Shown: positions 55,183 to 64,000, counted from the first letter of the stretch. The stretch: DNA of 64,000 nucleotides from Flavobacterium dankookense (GCF_004362665.1 NZ_SNXR01000013.1:1-64000), one strand, 5' to 3'. Program-made: numbers and translations. The notes: a model not told the origin generated them from the letters alone.

Positions 55183-56613
55183 ATGGTTTTTAATTCGTTT
55201 AACTTCTTATTGTTTCTTCCTATTGTTTTTGCGCTCTATTGGATTTTAGCCAAGAGCAGTAGTAAAAGTCAAAATATTTTATTACTTGTTTCAAGTTATT
55301 TCTTTTATGCTTGTTGGGATTATAGGTTTTTGTTTCTATTAATGTTTTCAACGTTTTTAGATTACTTTACAGGTATAAAAATGCACGAAGCTGCTTCTCA
55401 AAAAGGAAAGAAATTCTGGTTTTGGCTCAGTATTGGTATTAATTTAGGATTTTTAGGAATTTTTAAATATTATAATTTTTTCATTAGCTCTTTTCAAGAA
55501 TTATTAGAAGGTTTTGGTTTCCATGCTAATTTTTGGACTATTTCAGTTATTCTTCCAGTTGGAATTTCGTTTTATACTTTTCATGGATTATCCTATGTGA
55601 TTGATATTTATAACGATAAAATTAAACCAGAAAAAAATATAGTTGACTATTCTGTTTTTGTTAGTTTTTTCCCTTTGCTCGTTGCCGGACCAATAGAACG
55701 TGCCACTCATTTATTACCTCAAATTCAACGCGAACGCCATTTTGATTACACAAAAGCTGTTGATGGATTACGACAAATACTTTGGGGATTGTTTATGAAA
55801 GTGGTAGTTGCTGATAATTGTGCAACGGTTGTAAATCATGTTTTTAAAGACCAAGAATCATTAAATGCAGGTTCGTTATTTGTTGGAGCAGTATTTTTTG
55901 CTTTTCAAATCTATGGTGATTTTTCAGGATATTCTAATATTGCTCTTGGAACTGCTCGATTATTTGGTGTTGAATTGTTACGTAACTTTAATTACCCTTA
56001 TTTTTCTAGAGATATTGCAGAGTTTTGGCGTCGTTGGCATATTTCTTTATCGTCTTGGTTTAAAGATTACTTATACATTCCACTTGGCGGAAGCAAAGGC
56101 GGAATGTGGATGCAAGTTAGAAATACAATTATAATTTTTGTAGTCAGTGGTTTTTGGCACGGTGCCAATTGGACATTTATTATTTGGGGTGCTTTGAATG
56201 CACTGTATATCTTGCCTTTAGTAGTTTTTAAATTAAACAGAAACAACACCAATATAGTTGCCGAAAATTCATTTTTGCCATCAATCAAAGAAGTTATTCA
56301 AATCACAATTACATTTATCCTAACTACAATTGCTTGGGTGTTTTTTAGAGCAGAAACGGTTACAGAAGCTTGGGTTTATGTTGTTAAAATGTTTAATTTT
56401 AAAGCATATGGCTTTCCTCAAGTTGATTTAAAACCATTTATTTACATATTCATTTTACTTTTTGTAGAGTGGATTCAAAGAAAGAAAAAGCATGGTTTAG
56501 AATTATCAAATGTTAGACATACTTATATTAGATGGATCATTTATTTATTAGTCTTTATTTTGATTTTATTTTTTGGTGCAAGTTCTGATTCATTCATTTA
56601 TTTCCAATTTTAG
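55183..56613 (+). CDS. MBOAT family membrane O-acyltransferase (AlgI/DltB-like)
   Basis: A 476-residue protein with about 11 membrane helices. Signatures: SSYFFYACWDYRFLFLL, VSFFPLLVAGPIERATHLLPQI, EFWRRWHISLSSWFKDYLYIPLGGS, and the catalytic-His region SGFWHGANWTFIIWGALNALY. AlgI-type MBOATs move acyl (usually acetyl) groups across the membrane and pass them to a periplasmic SGNH-type protein that modifies the polysaccharide. The next gene, abutting without a gap, looks like such a partner. First gene of the second transcript. Confidence 0.92.
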   Translation: MVFNSFNFLLFLPIVFALYWILAKSSSKSQNILLLVSSYFFYACWDYRFLFLLMFSTFLDYFTGIKMHEAASQKGKKFWFWLSIGINLGFLGIFKYYNFFISSFQELLEGFGFHANFWTISVILPVGISFYTFHGLSYVIDIYNDKIKPEKNIVDYSVFVSFFPLLVAGPIERATHLLPQIQRERHFDYTKAVDGLRQILWGLFMKVVVADNCATVVNHVFKDQESLNAGSLFVGAVFFAFQIYGDFSGYSNIALGTARLFGVELLRNFNYPYFSRDIAEFWRRWHISLSSWFKDYLYIPLGGSKGGMWMQVRNTIIIFVVSGFWHGANWTFIIWGALNALYILPLVVFKLNRNNTNIVAENSFLPSIKEVIQITITFILTTIAWVFFRAETVTEAWVYVVKMFNFKAYGFPQVDLKPFIYIFILLFVEWIQRKKKHGLELSNVRHTYIRWIIYLLVFILILFFGASSDSFIYFQF

Positions 56614-57531
56614 ATGAAAAAGTTTATACTACGACTTCTAGTTTTTTCAATACTTATTACAGGTATCATATTGTTTTTATTAAATAGATATGCTGGATAT
56701 GTAGATTATTTCTATGGTAAAGTTTCTTCACCGGCGCAATCGTCATTAATCATTGGAGACTCTCGAAGTTTTCAAGGATTGCAACCAACGGTGTTTAATC
56801 AAAATTTGAGCAATACATTTGATTTACCAATGTATAATTTTAGTTTTACGCTAGCTCAAGTTTCGTATGGCGAAAGCTTATTGAAAAGTATTAAATCAAA
56901 AATAAATCCAGATACTAAAAACGGATTATTTATTCTTTCGGTTCATCCTTACATACTCTCACAAAGGGATAAAGATGATTTTGAAAACGGAGTCTATTTT
57001 GAAGAATCCTTTCCGCCAGGAAATATGAATTATGTAAACATGAATCCTAATGTTGAATATTTTTTCAAAAATTACGAATACTTTCATTTTAAAGCTGTCA
57101 TAAGAAAAAATTCTATTGTTCATGATGATGGATGGTTAGAAGAAACCAATTTAACCACTGATAAAGCAACTTTAAACGGTTGGAAAAAAACACAAATAGA
57201 ATTGTATGGTGGATTTATTAAAAAATGGAAAAAATCAGACTACAGAGTTCAAAAACTAAGTGAAACCATAAAGTTTCTTAAAAACCACGGAAGAGTTGTT
57301 TTAGTTAGAATGCCAAGCAGTGATGATATTGTAGCTATAGAAAATAGCTATTGGAACGATTTTAATCTTCAAATGAAAAACGTTGCTGATGAAAATAAAG
57401 TTCAGTATCTCGATTTTACATCTAACATGAGTTCTTTTCCAACCTATGATGGCGTTCACCTGGGCAAATCTGCTGGACAAAAATTCACAAAATCGGTGTG
57501 CGATTCAATCCTAAAATATAACAACAATTGA
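56614..57531 (+). CDS. Membrane-anchored GDSR/SGNH-hydrolase-like protein, probable MBOAT partner
   Basis: A 305-residue protein with one N-terminal membrane helix (4-24) and a periplasmic domain. It has IIGDSRSFQGL (Asp49-Ser50, block I) and a C-terminal DGVHLGKSAGQKF (Asp279, His282, block V), the Ser and Asp-x-x-His of SGNH acyl-esterases/transferases. DltD, AlgJ/AlgX and similar proteins receive acyl groups from a neighbouring MBOAT, and this gene directly abuts one. It likely O-acylates the polysaccharide in the periplasm. Homology is low, so the class comes from motifs and context. Confidence 0.7.
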   Translation: MKKFILRLLVFSILITGIILFLLNRYAGYVDYFYGKVSSPAQSSLIIGDSRSFQGLQPTVFNQNLSNTFDLPMYNFSFTLAQVSYGESLLKSIKSKINPDTKNGLFILSVHPYILSQRDKDDFENGVYFEESFPPGNMNYVNMNPNVEYFFKNYEYFHFKAVIRKNSIVHDDGWLEETNLTTDKATLNGWKKTQIELYGGFIKKWKKSDYRVQKLSETIKFLKNHGRVVLVRMPSSDDIVAIENSYWNDFNLQMKNVADENKVQYLDFTSNMSSFPTYDGVHLGKSAGQKFTKSVCDSILKYNNN

Positions 57532-58625
57532 ATACATTAGTTCCAATAGAGTATTATACTACAATATATTATAATATTTTGTTGTTTTTTATGCTGTTTT
57601 TTTTTATTTCAACTTTTAGAGAAGAGTTAACAAGTAAAATAAACTTAAGTACCAAAAACGCTTTTGGAATTTTTTTGTTAGTTTTTGTTATAAGCTATAT
57701 TGGTTTTCGTCCTATAGATCCAATATTTGGTGATATGACAACCTACAGAGATTATCTGGAACGGTATGCTAGTGGTGAAGACTTTTTAGGAAATGAAAAC
57801 GATTATATTTTTCAAGTTTTTATGAGATTTTGTGCCAGAAATGCAACACATGAAATATTCTTTCTCTTGTGCGCAATGCTATACATATATCCGCTTTATT
57901 CTGCTAGTAAAAATTTATTCAAAGAATACTGGTTTTATGCTTTCTTAATGCTAGTTATATCTTTTTCATTTTGGGGTTATGCTGTAAATGGTATTAGAAA
58001 TGGAATTGCAACTACCATTTTTATTTATGGAATTTCCCAAAAAAAACGACTACTAATGTTCGCGCTGATTGGAATTAGTTATCTTACTCACAACGCAATG
58101 ATGATTCCTGCAGCTGCTTTTTTAATTGCTATTTCATTAGACAAGACGAAATGGTTTCTATACGGATGGCTTTTATGTATTCCATTATCTCTTGTTCTCG
58201 GTGGTTCTCTAGAACTCTTTTTTAACGATTTAGTAGAATCAGAGAGAACGGTTGGATATCTGTCTGATACGGATGAGTTTTCGGAGCAGTTTTCATCTAC
58301 TGGTTTTCGTTGGGATTTCTTATTGTATAGTATGAGTGGTGTTTATGCAGTTTGGTATTTTATCATAAAGCAAAAATTTGAAGACAAAACATATAGCTTA
58401 ATTTGCAATACTTATTTGATTGCCAACGCTTTTTGGATACTAGTTATTAGAGCATCTTTTAGCAATAGATTTGCCTATTTATCTTGGTTTTTAATGGGAA
58501 TCGTTATCATTTATCCTTTTTTGAAAAGGAAATTCTTTAGCGAACAACATAAACTTATGGGAAGATTGATTTTTGTTTATTTTGCATTTACTTATATAAT
58601 GAATATCCTAAGAGGAAATAATTAA
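57528..58625 (+). CDS. EpsG-type O-antigen/exopolysaccharide polymerase (Wzy candidate)
   Basis: A 365-residue protein with about 10-12 membrane helices and EpsG motifs: FRPIDPIFGDMTTYRDYLE, EIFFLLCAMLYIYPLY, GYAVNGIRNGIATTIFIYG, and YLTHNAMMIPA. This family polymerises lipid-linked repeats in the periplasm, so it is the Wzy partner of the flippase at 46747. The likely start is a TTG overlapping the previous stop (ATTGA); no ATG occurs before residue 22, inside the first helix, so a short truncation of the call is possible. Confidence 0.85.
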   Translation: MNTLVPIEYYTTIYYNILLFFMLFFFISTFREELTSKINLSTKNAFGIFLLVFVISYIGFRPIDPIFGDMTTYRDYLERYASGEDFLGNENDYIFQVFMRFCARNATHEIFFLLCAMLYIYPLYSASKNLFKEYWFYAFLMLVISFSFWGYAVNGIRNGIATTIFIYGISQKKRLLMFALIGISYLTHNAMMIPAAAFLIAISLDKTKWFLYGWLLCIPLSLVLGGSLELFFNDLVESERTVGYLSDTDEFSEQFSSTGFRWDFLLYSMSGVYAVWYFIIKQKFEDKTYSLICNTYLIANAFWILVIRASFSNRFAYLSWFLMGIVIIYPFLKRKFFSEQHKLMGRLIFVYFAFTYIMNILRGNN

Positions 58626-58629
58626 AACC

Positions 58630-59553
58630 ATGAAAACACTTACCGTTTTTACCCCAACTTTTAATCGTGCTTATTGCTTACATCAACTTTACGAAAGTTT
58701 GGTAAGACAAAAATCTACTGATTTTTTGTGGTTAATTATTGATGATGGTTCTTCTGATGGAACTAATGAACTAGTGAAATCTTGGCAAGACCAAAACTTG
58801 ATAGAAATTAGATATGATTATAAACCAAATGGTGGAATGCACACGGCTCATAACAGAGCTTATGAGTTGATTGATACAGAACTAAATATGTGCATCGATT
58901 CAGATGATTATGTAACTGATGATGCAATAGAAAAAATACTCTCATTTTGGTTAAAGAATAAAAATCCAAATGTTGGAGCAATTTATGCACTCGATGCTAC
59001 GAAAGACGGATCAATTCTTGGCGATAAATATCCAGATGATTTAAAGTCTTTTCAAGGTTGGGGTTGTAAAATTGTAATCTACAATGAAAATAAAATTCAT
59101 AAAGTGGTTGGCGATAAAAAATGTATTGCTGTAACAGCTTACTTAAAAAAGTATCCACCAATTCCTGTTTTTGAAGGGGAAAAGTTTTATTCCTTGTATT
59201 GGAAACAGCATTTTCTTGAACGTGATTATACCATTCTAATTCTTAACGAACCTGTTTGTATAGTTGAATATTTGCCCGATGGAGCGAGTATGAACAAATT
59301 CAAGCAATATTTTACCAATGCGAGAGGTTTTCAACATATGAGGATTATGTTGATGAAAATTTCACCTACATTCAAGCTTCGTTTTATGGAATGTATCCAT
59401 TACATAAACAGTTCAATAATATTAAAAGACAAACAATTTTTTAGTAAAAGTTCTAATAAGTTGCTAACGATACTAGCCATTCCATTTGGAATTGTGCTAT
59501 ATTTTTACGCCAGATATAATTATGACAAGCAATTAAATTTAAACAAAAAGTAA
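58630..59553 (+). CDS. GT2 family glycosyltransferase
   Basis: A 307-residue GT-A enzyme: LTVFTPTFNRAYCLHQLYESL, LIIDDGSSDGTNELVKSW, NGGMHTAHNRAYELI, and NMCIDSDDYVTDDAIEKI (DxD). A weakly hydrophobic segment lies near the C-terminus (ILAIPFGIVLYFYARY). Such inverting enzymes add one sugar to the lipid-linked repeat unit. Four bases after the polymerase and 3 before the next GT2. Donor not assignable. Confidence 0.9.
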   Translation: MKTLTVFTPTFNRAYCLHQLYESLVRQKSTDFLWLIIDDGSSDGTNELVKSWQDQNLIEIRYDYKPNGGMHTAHNRAYELIDTELNMCIDSDDYVTDDAIEKILSFWLKNKNPNVGAIYALDATKDGSILGDKYPDDLKSFQGWGCKIVIYNENKIHKVVGDKKCIAVTAYLKKYPPIPVFEGEKFYSLYWKQHFLERDYTILILNEPVCIVEYLPDGASMNKFKQYFTNARGFQHMRIMLMKISPTFKLRFMECIHYINSSIILKDKQFFSKSSNKLLTILAIPFGIVLYFYARYNYDKQLNLNKK

Positions 59554-59556
59554 ATC

Positions 59557-60546
59557 ATGCTCATCAGTGTCATAATACCTGTTTATAACGTAGAAAATTA
59601 TATCAAAAAAGGAGTAGAAAGCGTTCTCAATCAAAGTTATACCAATTTTGAACTACTTCTCGTTAATGATGGTTCAAAAGATAACTCACCAAAAATTTGT
59701 GATGATTTTGCTTCAAAAGATAGCAGAGTAAAAGTACTTCATAAAATAAATGGTGGCGCATCCGATGCTAGAAATCAAGGAATTTTAGCTGCTAAAGGCG
59801 ATTATCTGATGTTTCTTGATTCTGATGATTATTGGGATGATAATAATGCTATTCAAAAAGTTGTCAATAGATTGACGGAAAGTAAAAATGTTGATATTCT
59901 ATTATTTTATTGGAAACAAATTAATTTAAACACTAACCGAGTTGAGATTTCCAATAAAAAATACCAAACTGAAATTTCCAAAAATGCAACAAAAACTGAA
60001 GTTTTAAAAAGTTTATTTGATACAGGTCTATTTCCTTCTTCCGCTGTGATAACAGTTGTTAATAGAGCGTTTATACTCCAAAACGAGCTGTTCTTTGTGA
60101 AAGGTATAAAAGCTGAAGATGTAGATTGGACTCTCAATGTTTTTAAACAGGCCAATAAAATTGATGCAATAAACGAAGATTTTTATGTTGTTTTGCTTAA
60201 CAGAGAAGGAAGTGTGACTTCTACTGCTGATGTAAAAAGTATTGAAAGTATTTTGTTTATTCTCGATAAATGGTGTCCTGAATTTATAGCTAAAAACGAC
60301 CCGTTAAGTCATCTTTTTTTAGGACATCTTTCGTTTCATTATAGTACTTGTTTTGTCATTTATCCCAATTTATCGAATGATGAGAAACAATTGGTAAAAA
60401 ACAGGTTAATTGCCTATTTGTATTTGTTTAAATACACTCATAGCAAGAAAGCAGCACTTGTAAAATACATTATATCTTTTCTAGGAATTGAATTAGGAAC
60501 TAAGCTATTAGATATCCTTTTTAGAATTAGAAAAAAAACAAGATAA
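59557..60546 (+). CDS. GT2 family glycosyltransferase
   Basis: A 329-residue GT-A enzyme: ISVIIPVYNVENYIKKGVESVL, ELLLVNDGSKDNSPKICDDF, NGGASDARNQGILAAKGDYLMFLDSDDYWDD (two parts; DxD at LDSDDYW). The rest shows no membrane helix except a mild C-terminal hydrophobic segment. Last gene before a possible transcript break. Confidence 0.92.
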   Translation: MLISVIIPVYNVENYIKKGVESVLNQSYTNFELLLVNDGSKDNSPKICDDFASKDSRVKVLHKINGGASDARNQGILAAKGDYLMFLDSDDYWDDNNAIQKVVNRLTESKNVDILLFYWKQINLNTNRVEISNKKYQTEISKNATKTEVLKSLFDTGLFPSSAVITVVNRAFILQNELFFVKGIKAEDVDWTLNVFKQANKIDAINEDFYVVLLNREGSVTSTADVKSIESILFILDKWCPEFIAKNDPLSHLFLGHLSFHYSTCFVIYPNLSNDEKQLVKNRLIAYLYLFKYTHSKKAALVKYIISFLGIELGTKLLDILFRIRKKTR

Positions 60547-60551
60547 AAATT

Positions 60552-60582
60552 TTTAGGTTTTCTAAACGTTTTTTTTAATACT
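60552..60582 (+). terminator. Weak terminator candidate
   Basis: A 5-bp stem (TTTAG 60552-60556 with CTAAA 60562-60566), loop GTTTT, followed by CG and T8. A short AT-rich stem makes it unsure, but the next gene has its own -7 element. Confidence 0.3.
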
Positions 60583-60622
60583 CCTTTTTTAACAAAAAAT
60601 TAATAAGTACTCACATTTTAAC

Positions 60623-60630
60623 TAAATTTG
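60623..60630 (+). promoter_or_regulatory. -7 element of the aminotransferase-HAD-ATP-grasp set
   Basis: TAAATTTG, 25 bases before the ATG at 60656. No clear -33 TTG. Confidence 0.45.
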
Positions 60631-60655
60631 CATTCTCAAGAAAACATTAATTATT

Positions 60656-61822
60656 ATGAATTCAGAATTAAGCATCGACGTAGTCAATAAAATCAAAACA
60701 TTAAAATCAGATTCGGGAACACATTCGCCTAGCATTGATACCATCTTGAATGAATGTCCTGAATTAAAAATAGGCGTTGATGCTTGTTTTTTATCAAATC
60801 CTTATGCAACTGATTTGTTTATGAAATGTCTTCATGAAGATTTGATTGATAATAACAAGTTAAGAGATGTTCTTGAATTTTATCCACCTCAAAATAGGGA
60901 AGTTGCAAAGTACATCTCCAAAGCAATAAATGTAGATTACAAAAAAATATTTGTTGGAAATGGTGCTATTGAAATTATTCAAGGTATTCTTCACAATTTT
61001 GTTGCAAAAAAAATATGCATTATTTCACCAACTTTTTCATCCTATTATGAATTTGTAAAAGATGATATAGAAATTGTATATTTTCCTCTTTTAAAGGAAG
61101 AAGAATATCTTCTTGATCCAAAAAAATATGTTGATTTCATCAAAAAGGAAAAACCAGATACTATAGCAATCATAAATCCTAATAATCCAAATGGTGGTTA
61201 TTTAAAACAAGAGGATTTTCTATATATTTTATCAAGCTTGAGAGAAGTTACAAATGTTATCATTGACGAAAGTTTCATACACTTTGCATATGAAGATATA
61301 GAACTTTCACAAATTACTTCTGAAGAATTGACAGATACTTATTCCAATTTAATTATCGTTAAAAGTATGTCTAAAGATTTTGGGATTGCAGGACTTCGAG
61401 CTGGATATGCAGTTATGAATGCTGACAAAGTAGATAAGTTACTCAAAAACGGTTATTTATGGAATGTTTCTGGTTTGACTAATTATTTCTTCAAGGTATA
61501 TTCTGAAAAAGAATTTATTGATAAGTATGATATTGAGCGTAAGAAATACATAATGAATACATTAATGTTTCTTAACGAATTAAAAAATATTCCAGGAATA
61601 AAAGTGTATCCTTCAAGGGCAAATTTTGCATTGGTAGAAATAGAAAACGGAATGACTTCGTTTGATTTTACTATTAGTCTTCTAATAAAATATGGAATTT
61701 ATGTTAGAGATTGTTCCGACAAGATTGGTCTTGATGGTCAGTTTGTTCGTATTGCATCAAGGTCTTTCGAAGAAAACTTGTTAATTATAAAAGCAATGAA
61801 AGAACTTTTATGCGAAAAATAA
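60656..61822 (+). CDS. PLP-dependent aminotransferase (class I/II, HisC/CobD-like)
   Basis: A 388-residue fold-type I enzyme. Seen: CFLSNPYATDLFM near the N-terminus, FVGNGAIEIIQGIL, INPNNPNGGYL, the Asp204 of VIIDESFIHF, PLP-lysine Lys240 in KSMSKDFGIAGLRAGY, and Arg in RIASRSFEE. HisC and CobD (threonine-phosphate decarboxylase) share these features, so the reaction could be transamination of a keto-sugar or a side-chain precursor, or decarboxylation. It lies outside any histidine or cobalamin operon. Neighbours are a HAD phosphatase overlapping by 13 bases and an ATP-grasp protein; together they suggest synthesis and attachment of an amino compound. Confidence 0.8.
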   Translation: MNSELSIDVVNKIKTLKSDSGTHSPSIDTILNECPELKIGVDACFLSNPYATDLFMKCLHEDLIDNNKLRDVLEFYPPQNREVAKYISKAINVDYKKIFVGNGAIEIIQGILHNFVAKKICIISPTFSSYYEFVKDDIEIVYFPLLKEEEYLLDPKKYVDFIKKEKPDTIAIINPNNPNGGYLKQEDFLYILSSLREVTNVIIDESFIHFAYEDIELSQITSEELTDTYSNLIIVKSMSKDFGIAGLRAGYAVMNADKVDKLLKNGYLWNVSGLTNYFFKVYSEKEFIDKYDIERKKYIMNTLMFLNELKNIPGIKVYPSRANFALVEIENGMTSFDFTISLLIKYGIYVRDCSDKIGLDGQFVRIASRSFEENLLIIKAMKELLCEK

Positions 61823-62346
61823 TTAAAGCTTTTTACAATCCTTTCATACAGTTCTATTTTAATTCACAATTAAAAACGTTTACTAAAACAAAAAAATCAA
61901 ATTCATTTTTAGTTTTAGATATTGATAACACAATTGCGGATACTTGGACTAATTTAAATGGATTTAAAAAAGACAGAAATGCTTTTTTTTTAAATCTTCA
62001 ACCACTTCATGGAACTTTAAATTACATCAATAATCATTTCTCAAACTTGCCAGTCATTTTTATAAGTAACAGGAATATTATTGACTATAAAGTAACAAAA
62101 AAATGGTTGATAAAAAATGGTTTTAACATGAATGATAACTTATTGATTGTTACTAATAATCCAATTGATAAAATTAAATATTTAAAATATCTTAGTAATA
62201 ATTTTGAAATAATTTACTTTGATGATTTAAGTTATAATCATGAAAAAGGAAAACCGCTTTTCTTCGGAGAAGTAATAGATGAAGTAAAAAAAATGAATTT
62301 AAAATATTATGATTATCAGTTTATTTTAAATTTGAATTCAAAATAA
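61810..62346 (+). CDS. HAD-superfamily phosphatase-like protein
   Basis: A 178-residue protein with HAD motif I FLVLDIDNTIADTW (nucleophile Asp37, Asp39), motif II near VIFISNRN (Ser-Asn), a Lys around NPIDKIKYL, and an acidic motif IYFDDLSYNHEKG. A small HAD with no large cap: it may remove a phosphate from the aminotransferase product. It overlaps the upstream gene by 13 bases, so the two are co-translated. Precise substrate unknown. Confidence 0.78.
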   Translation: MRKIIKAFYNPFIQFYFNSQLKTFTKTKKSNSFLVLDIDNTIADTWTNLNGFKKDRNAFFLNLQPLHGTLNYINNHFSNLPVIFISNRNIIDYKVTKKWLIKNGFNMNDNLLIVTNNPIDKIKYLKYLSNNFEIIYFDDLSYNHEKGKPLFFGEVIDEVKKMNLKYYDYQFILNLNSK

Positions 62347-62361
62347 TTTAATTCCATAACA

Positions 62362-63438
62362 ATGAAGTTTATCAATCGATTGTTTTCAAAAATTTTTGCA
62401 TTTCTTTATTTATTTCTAAGAATATCTAAAATGAAATGGATTAAAAATTATGATAAAAATGCTGATACCATAATTTGGATTAAAACAAACCCTTTCACAA
62501 CATTATTGCGATATCTAAAACATAACGATTTGCTGAGTGATTTTGCATTGATAGAATCTATTGCAATCAGAAATATTCCTTTTAAAATTGTTATTGGAAA
62601 CAATATTGGAAAATATAATAATAAAACTATTTTCTATACTGTTTCTGAAAATTGTAATCCGTACAAAGTAGCAAATTATTCTGCAACACTTTTTCATACC
62701 GTTCATGAGCTTGAAAATCAAGGAAATAAACTTTTTCCTGAAACAAGTGAAATTGAATATTGGGAGAATAAAGCTTTTATGCAAGAACAATTTTTAAAAC
62801 TTGGAATAAATCATCCCAAAACAATAATTTTAAATAGAAATTATTCGATTAATGAATTGGATAATCTTCAGTTTCCAGCATTGATAAAAGAAATACATTC
62901 CGCAGGTTCTCGTGGAATTACAAAAGTAAACTCAAAGGAAGATTTACTTAAAAATTTGGATAAAATTTGGGCAAAAGGTCATTCAAAAACTATTGTTCAA
63001 AAATTGGTTGATATGAGACGCGATTTGAGAGTTGTAATCTTAAATGGTGAAGTAATTTCGTTTTATTGGAGAGTAAATTCTAGTAAAGAGTGGAAACCAA
63101 CGGCAACCTCATTTGGAAATACTACTGAATTTGGGAATTTCCCTGAACAATGGAAATCTCTATTTATTGATTTTTTACACAAAATGAATTTACCAACCGG
63201 AGCTTTTGATATTACTTGGGAAAAGGATGATTTAAATTCTCAACCTTTAGTTTTGGAGGTTAGTCCATCTTACCAATTAAATCCAAGTTTGCCTGAACGC
63301 TATAAATCAATAACTTATAAAGAATATAAAAAGAAACTCTTTGTTTCTGATGCTTACTATAAAGAATATGTTGATATAGTTTTTAATTGTAGAAAACAAA
63401 TCACAAATTACTATTTTAATAAGTTGAAAAAAGCATAA
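62362..63438 (+). CDS. ATP-grasp domain ligase-like protein
   Basis: A 358-residue protein. The first 120 residues are unfamiliar, with a basic, weakly hydrophobic N-terminus. Residues about 130-330 follow the ATP-grasp layout: YWENKAFMQEQFLKLGINHPKTI, FPALIKEIHSAGSRGITKV (ATP-binding Lys and Gly/Ser loop), IVQKLVDMRRDLRVVILNGEVI, and the metal site LVLEVSPSYQLNPS. ATP-grasp enzymes join a carboxylate to an amine or thiol. In a polysaccharide locus, behind an aminotransferase and HAD, a likely job is amide linking of an amino acid or amine. That is inference. Confidence 0.75.
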   Translation: MKFINRLFSKIFAFLYLFLRISKMKWIKNYDKNADTIIWIKTNPFTTLLRYLKHNDLLSDFALIESIAIRNIPFKIVIGNNIGKYNNKTIFYTVSENCNPYKVANYSATLFHTVHELENQGNKLFPETSEIEYWENKAFMQEQFLKLGINHPKTIILNRNYSINELDNLQFPALIKEIHSAGSRGITKVNSKEDLLKNLDKIWAKGHSKTIVQKLVDMRRDLRVVILNGEVISFYWRVNSSKEWKPTATSFGNTTEFGNFPEQWKSLFIDFLHKMNLPTGAFDITWEKDDLNSQPLVLEVSPSYQLNPSLPERYKSITYKEYKKKLFVSDAYYKEYVDIVFNCRKQITNYYFNKLKKA

Positions 63439-63447
63439 AAATTGTTT

Positions 63448-64000
63448 ATGCAAAAAAAAACTCTCATACGAATTACAACAGTTCCAATTTCACTTGAAAA
63501 ATTACTTTCAGGGCAGTTAGAATATATGGGTAATCATTATAATCTAATAGCCGTTTCATCTGAAAAAGAAAATTTAGAAAAACTCGGAAAGAAAATAAAC
63601 CTACCTGTTTTTTTTGTTAACCTAACACGACAAATTACACCAATAAAAGACTTGTTGGCGCTTGTGAAAATGTATTTTTTTTTCAAAAAAACAAAACCAT
63701 TTATAGTGCATTCTCATACTCCAAAAGCAGGAACAATAGGAATGTTAGCTGCAAAACTCGCAGGTGTTCCAAATCGTTTACACACAGTTGCTGGTTTACC
63801 TTTATTAGAAATTGGTGGAAAAAAAAGAAAACTGTTAGATTTTGTTGAAAAACTAACTTACAGTTGCGCAACTAAAGTTTATCCAAATTCATTGGGTTTA
63901 AAAGATATAATAATCGAAAATAAGTATTGCAAAGCCAACAAATTAAAAGTTATAGGAAACGGAAGTTCTAATGGAATTGACACTTCGTTCTTTAATCCAG
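63448..64000 (+). CDS. GT4 family glycosyltransferase, 5' part (CapM/PglA-like)
   Basis: Open from ATG at 63448 for 184 codons and cut by the right edge. The N-terminal GT-B half shows RITTVPISLEKLLSGQLEYM, FVNLTRQITPIKDLLALVKMYFFF, and the CapM/PglA-type HSHTPKAGTIGMLAAKLAGV plus NRLHTVAGLPLLE. The family often transfers GalNAc or similar amino sugars early in repeat-unit assembly. Nine bases after the ATP-grasp stop, so it is in the same transcript. The C-terminal EX7E region is not in the window. Confidence 0.88.
   Translation, partial: MQKKTLIRITTVPISLEKLLSGQLEYMGNHYNLIAVSSEKENLEKLGKKINLPVFFVNLTRQITPIKDLLALVKMYFFFKKTKPFIVHSHTPKAGTIGMLAAKLAGVPNRLHTVAGLPLLEIGGKKRKLLDFVEKLTYSCATKVYPNSLGLKDIIIENKYCKANKLKVIGNGSSNGIDTSFFNP

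Noticed and set aside
1..64000. tRNA or rRNA genes, insertion sequences, prophage or plasmid origin
   Set aside because: No cloverleaf, T-loop sequence, transposase or phage structural gene was recognised by reading both strands; a covariance-model scan could still find a missed small RNA.

Overview
The window looks like the chromosome of a Flavobacterium-type member of the Bacteroidota. The DNA is AT-rich. At least five proteins end in type IX secretion (T9SS) sorting domains, lipoproteins carry Cys-Asn-Asp-Asp-type starts, and at least fifteen start regions carry the phylum-specific -7 promoter element TAnnTTTG, four of them with a TTG at the -33 position. No tRNA, rRNA, CRISPR array, phage or insertion sequence was recognised.

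Left part (1-8.4 kb): the 3' end of a very large T9SS type B (gliding-type) repeat adhesin, then its PorP/SprF-family partner and an OmpA/beta-propeller protein, closed by a strong terminator. From 8.5 to 38 kb the DNA is mostly housekeeping: a PafA-type phosphatase, DUF3667 protein, lysA, sucC, a GT-C glycosyltransferase, a LytS/LytTR two-component pair, two paralogous leucine-rich-repeat T9SS proteins, gltA, an FkbM methyltransferase, a YadA-head-like repeat protein with a T9SS type A protein behind it, two adjacent guanidino-group hydrolases (amidinotransferase-like and CtlX), a minus-strand CpeT / SDR / MarC group, a CoA-binding protein, a sodium:solute symporter and recR.

Right part (38.7-64 kb, running off the edge): a Wzx/Wzy-type exopolysaccharide or capsule locus. 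A consensus promoter at 38655-38683 precedes the Wza-like lipoprotein and Wzc-like tyrosine kinase. Then come UDP-sugar enzymes (WbpP-like epimerase, UDP-glucose dehydrogenase, WbpA/TviB-like dehydrogenase, RfbB), the Wzx flippase, a QueC-like PP-loop protein, a pyruvyl transferase and GT32 and GT4 glycosyltransferases. A third LRR-T9SS protein with its own promoter and terminator interrupts the locus. It resumes with an MBOAT acyltransferase, a GDSR/SGNH-like partner, an EpsG-type polymerase, two GT2 enzymes, an aminotransferase-HAD-ATP-grasp trio and a partial GT4. Together these would make nucleotide sugars, assemble a lipid-linked repeat unit, decorate it (pyruvyl, acyl and perhaps amino-compound groups), flip, polymerise and export it.

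Least explained parts: the QueC-like protein and the aminotransferase-HAD-ATP-grasp trio in the polysaccharide locus, the LRR surface protein embedded in it, a set of 21-bp-phased direct repeats upstream of gltA, and a repeat-filled intergenic region at 36.1-36.4 kb.
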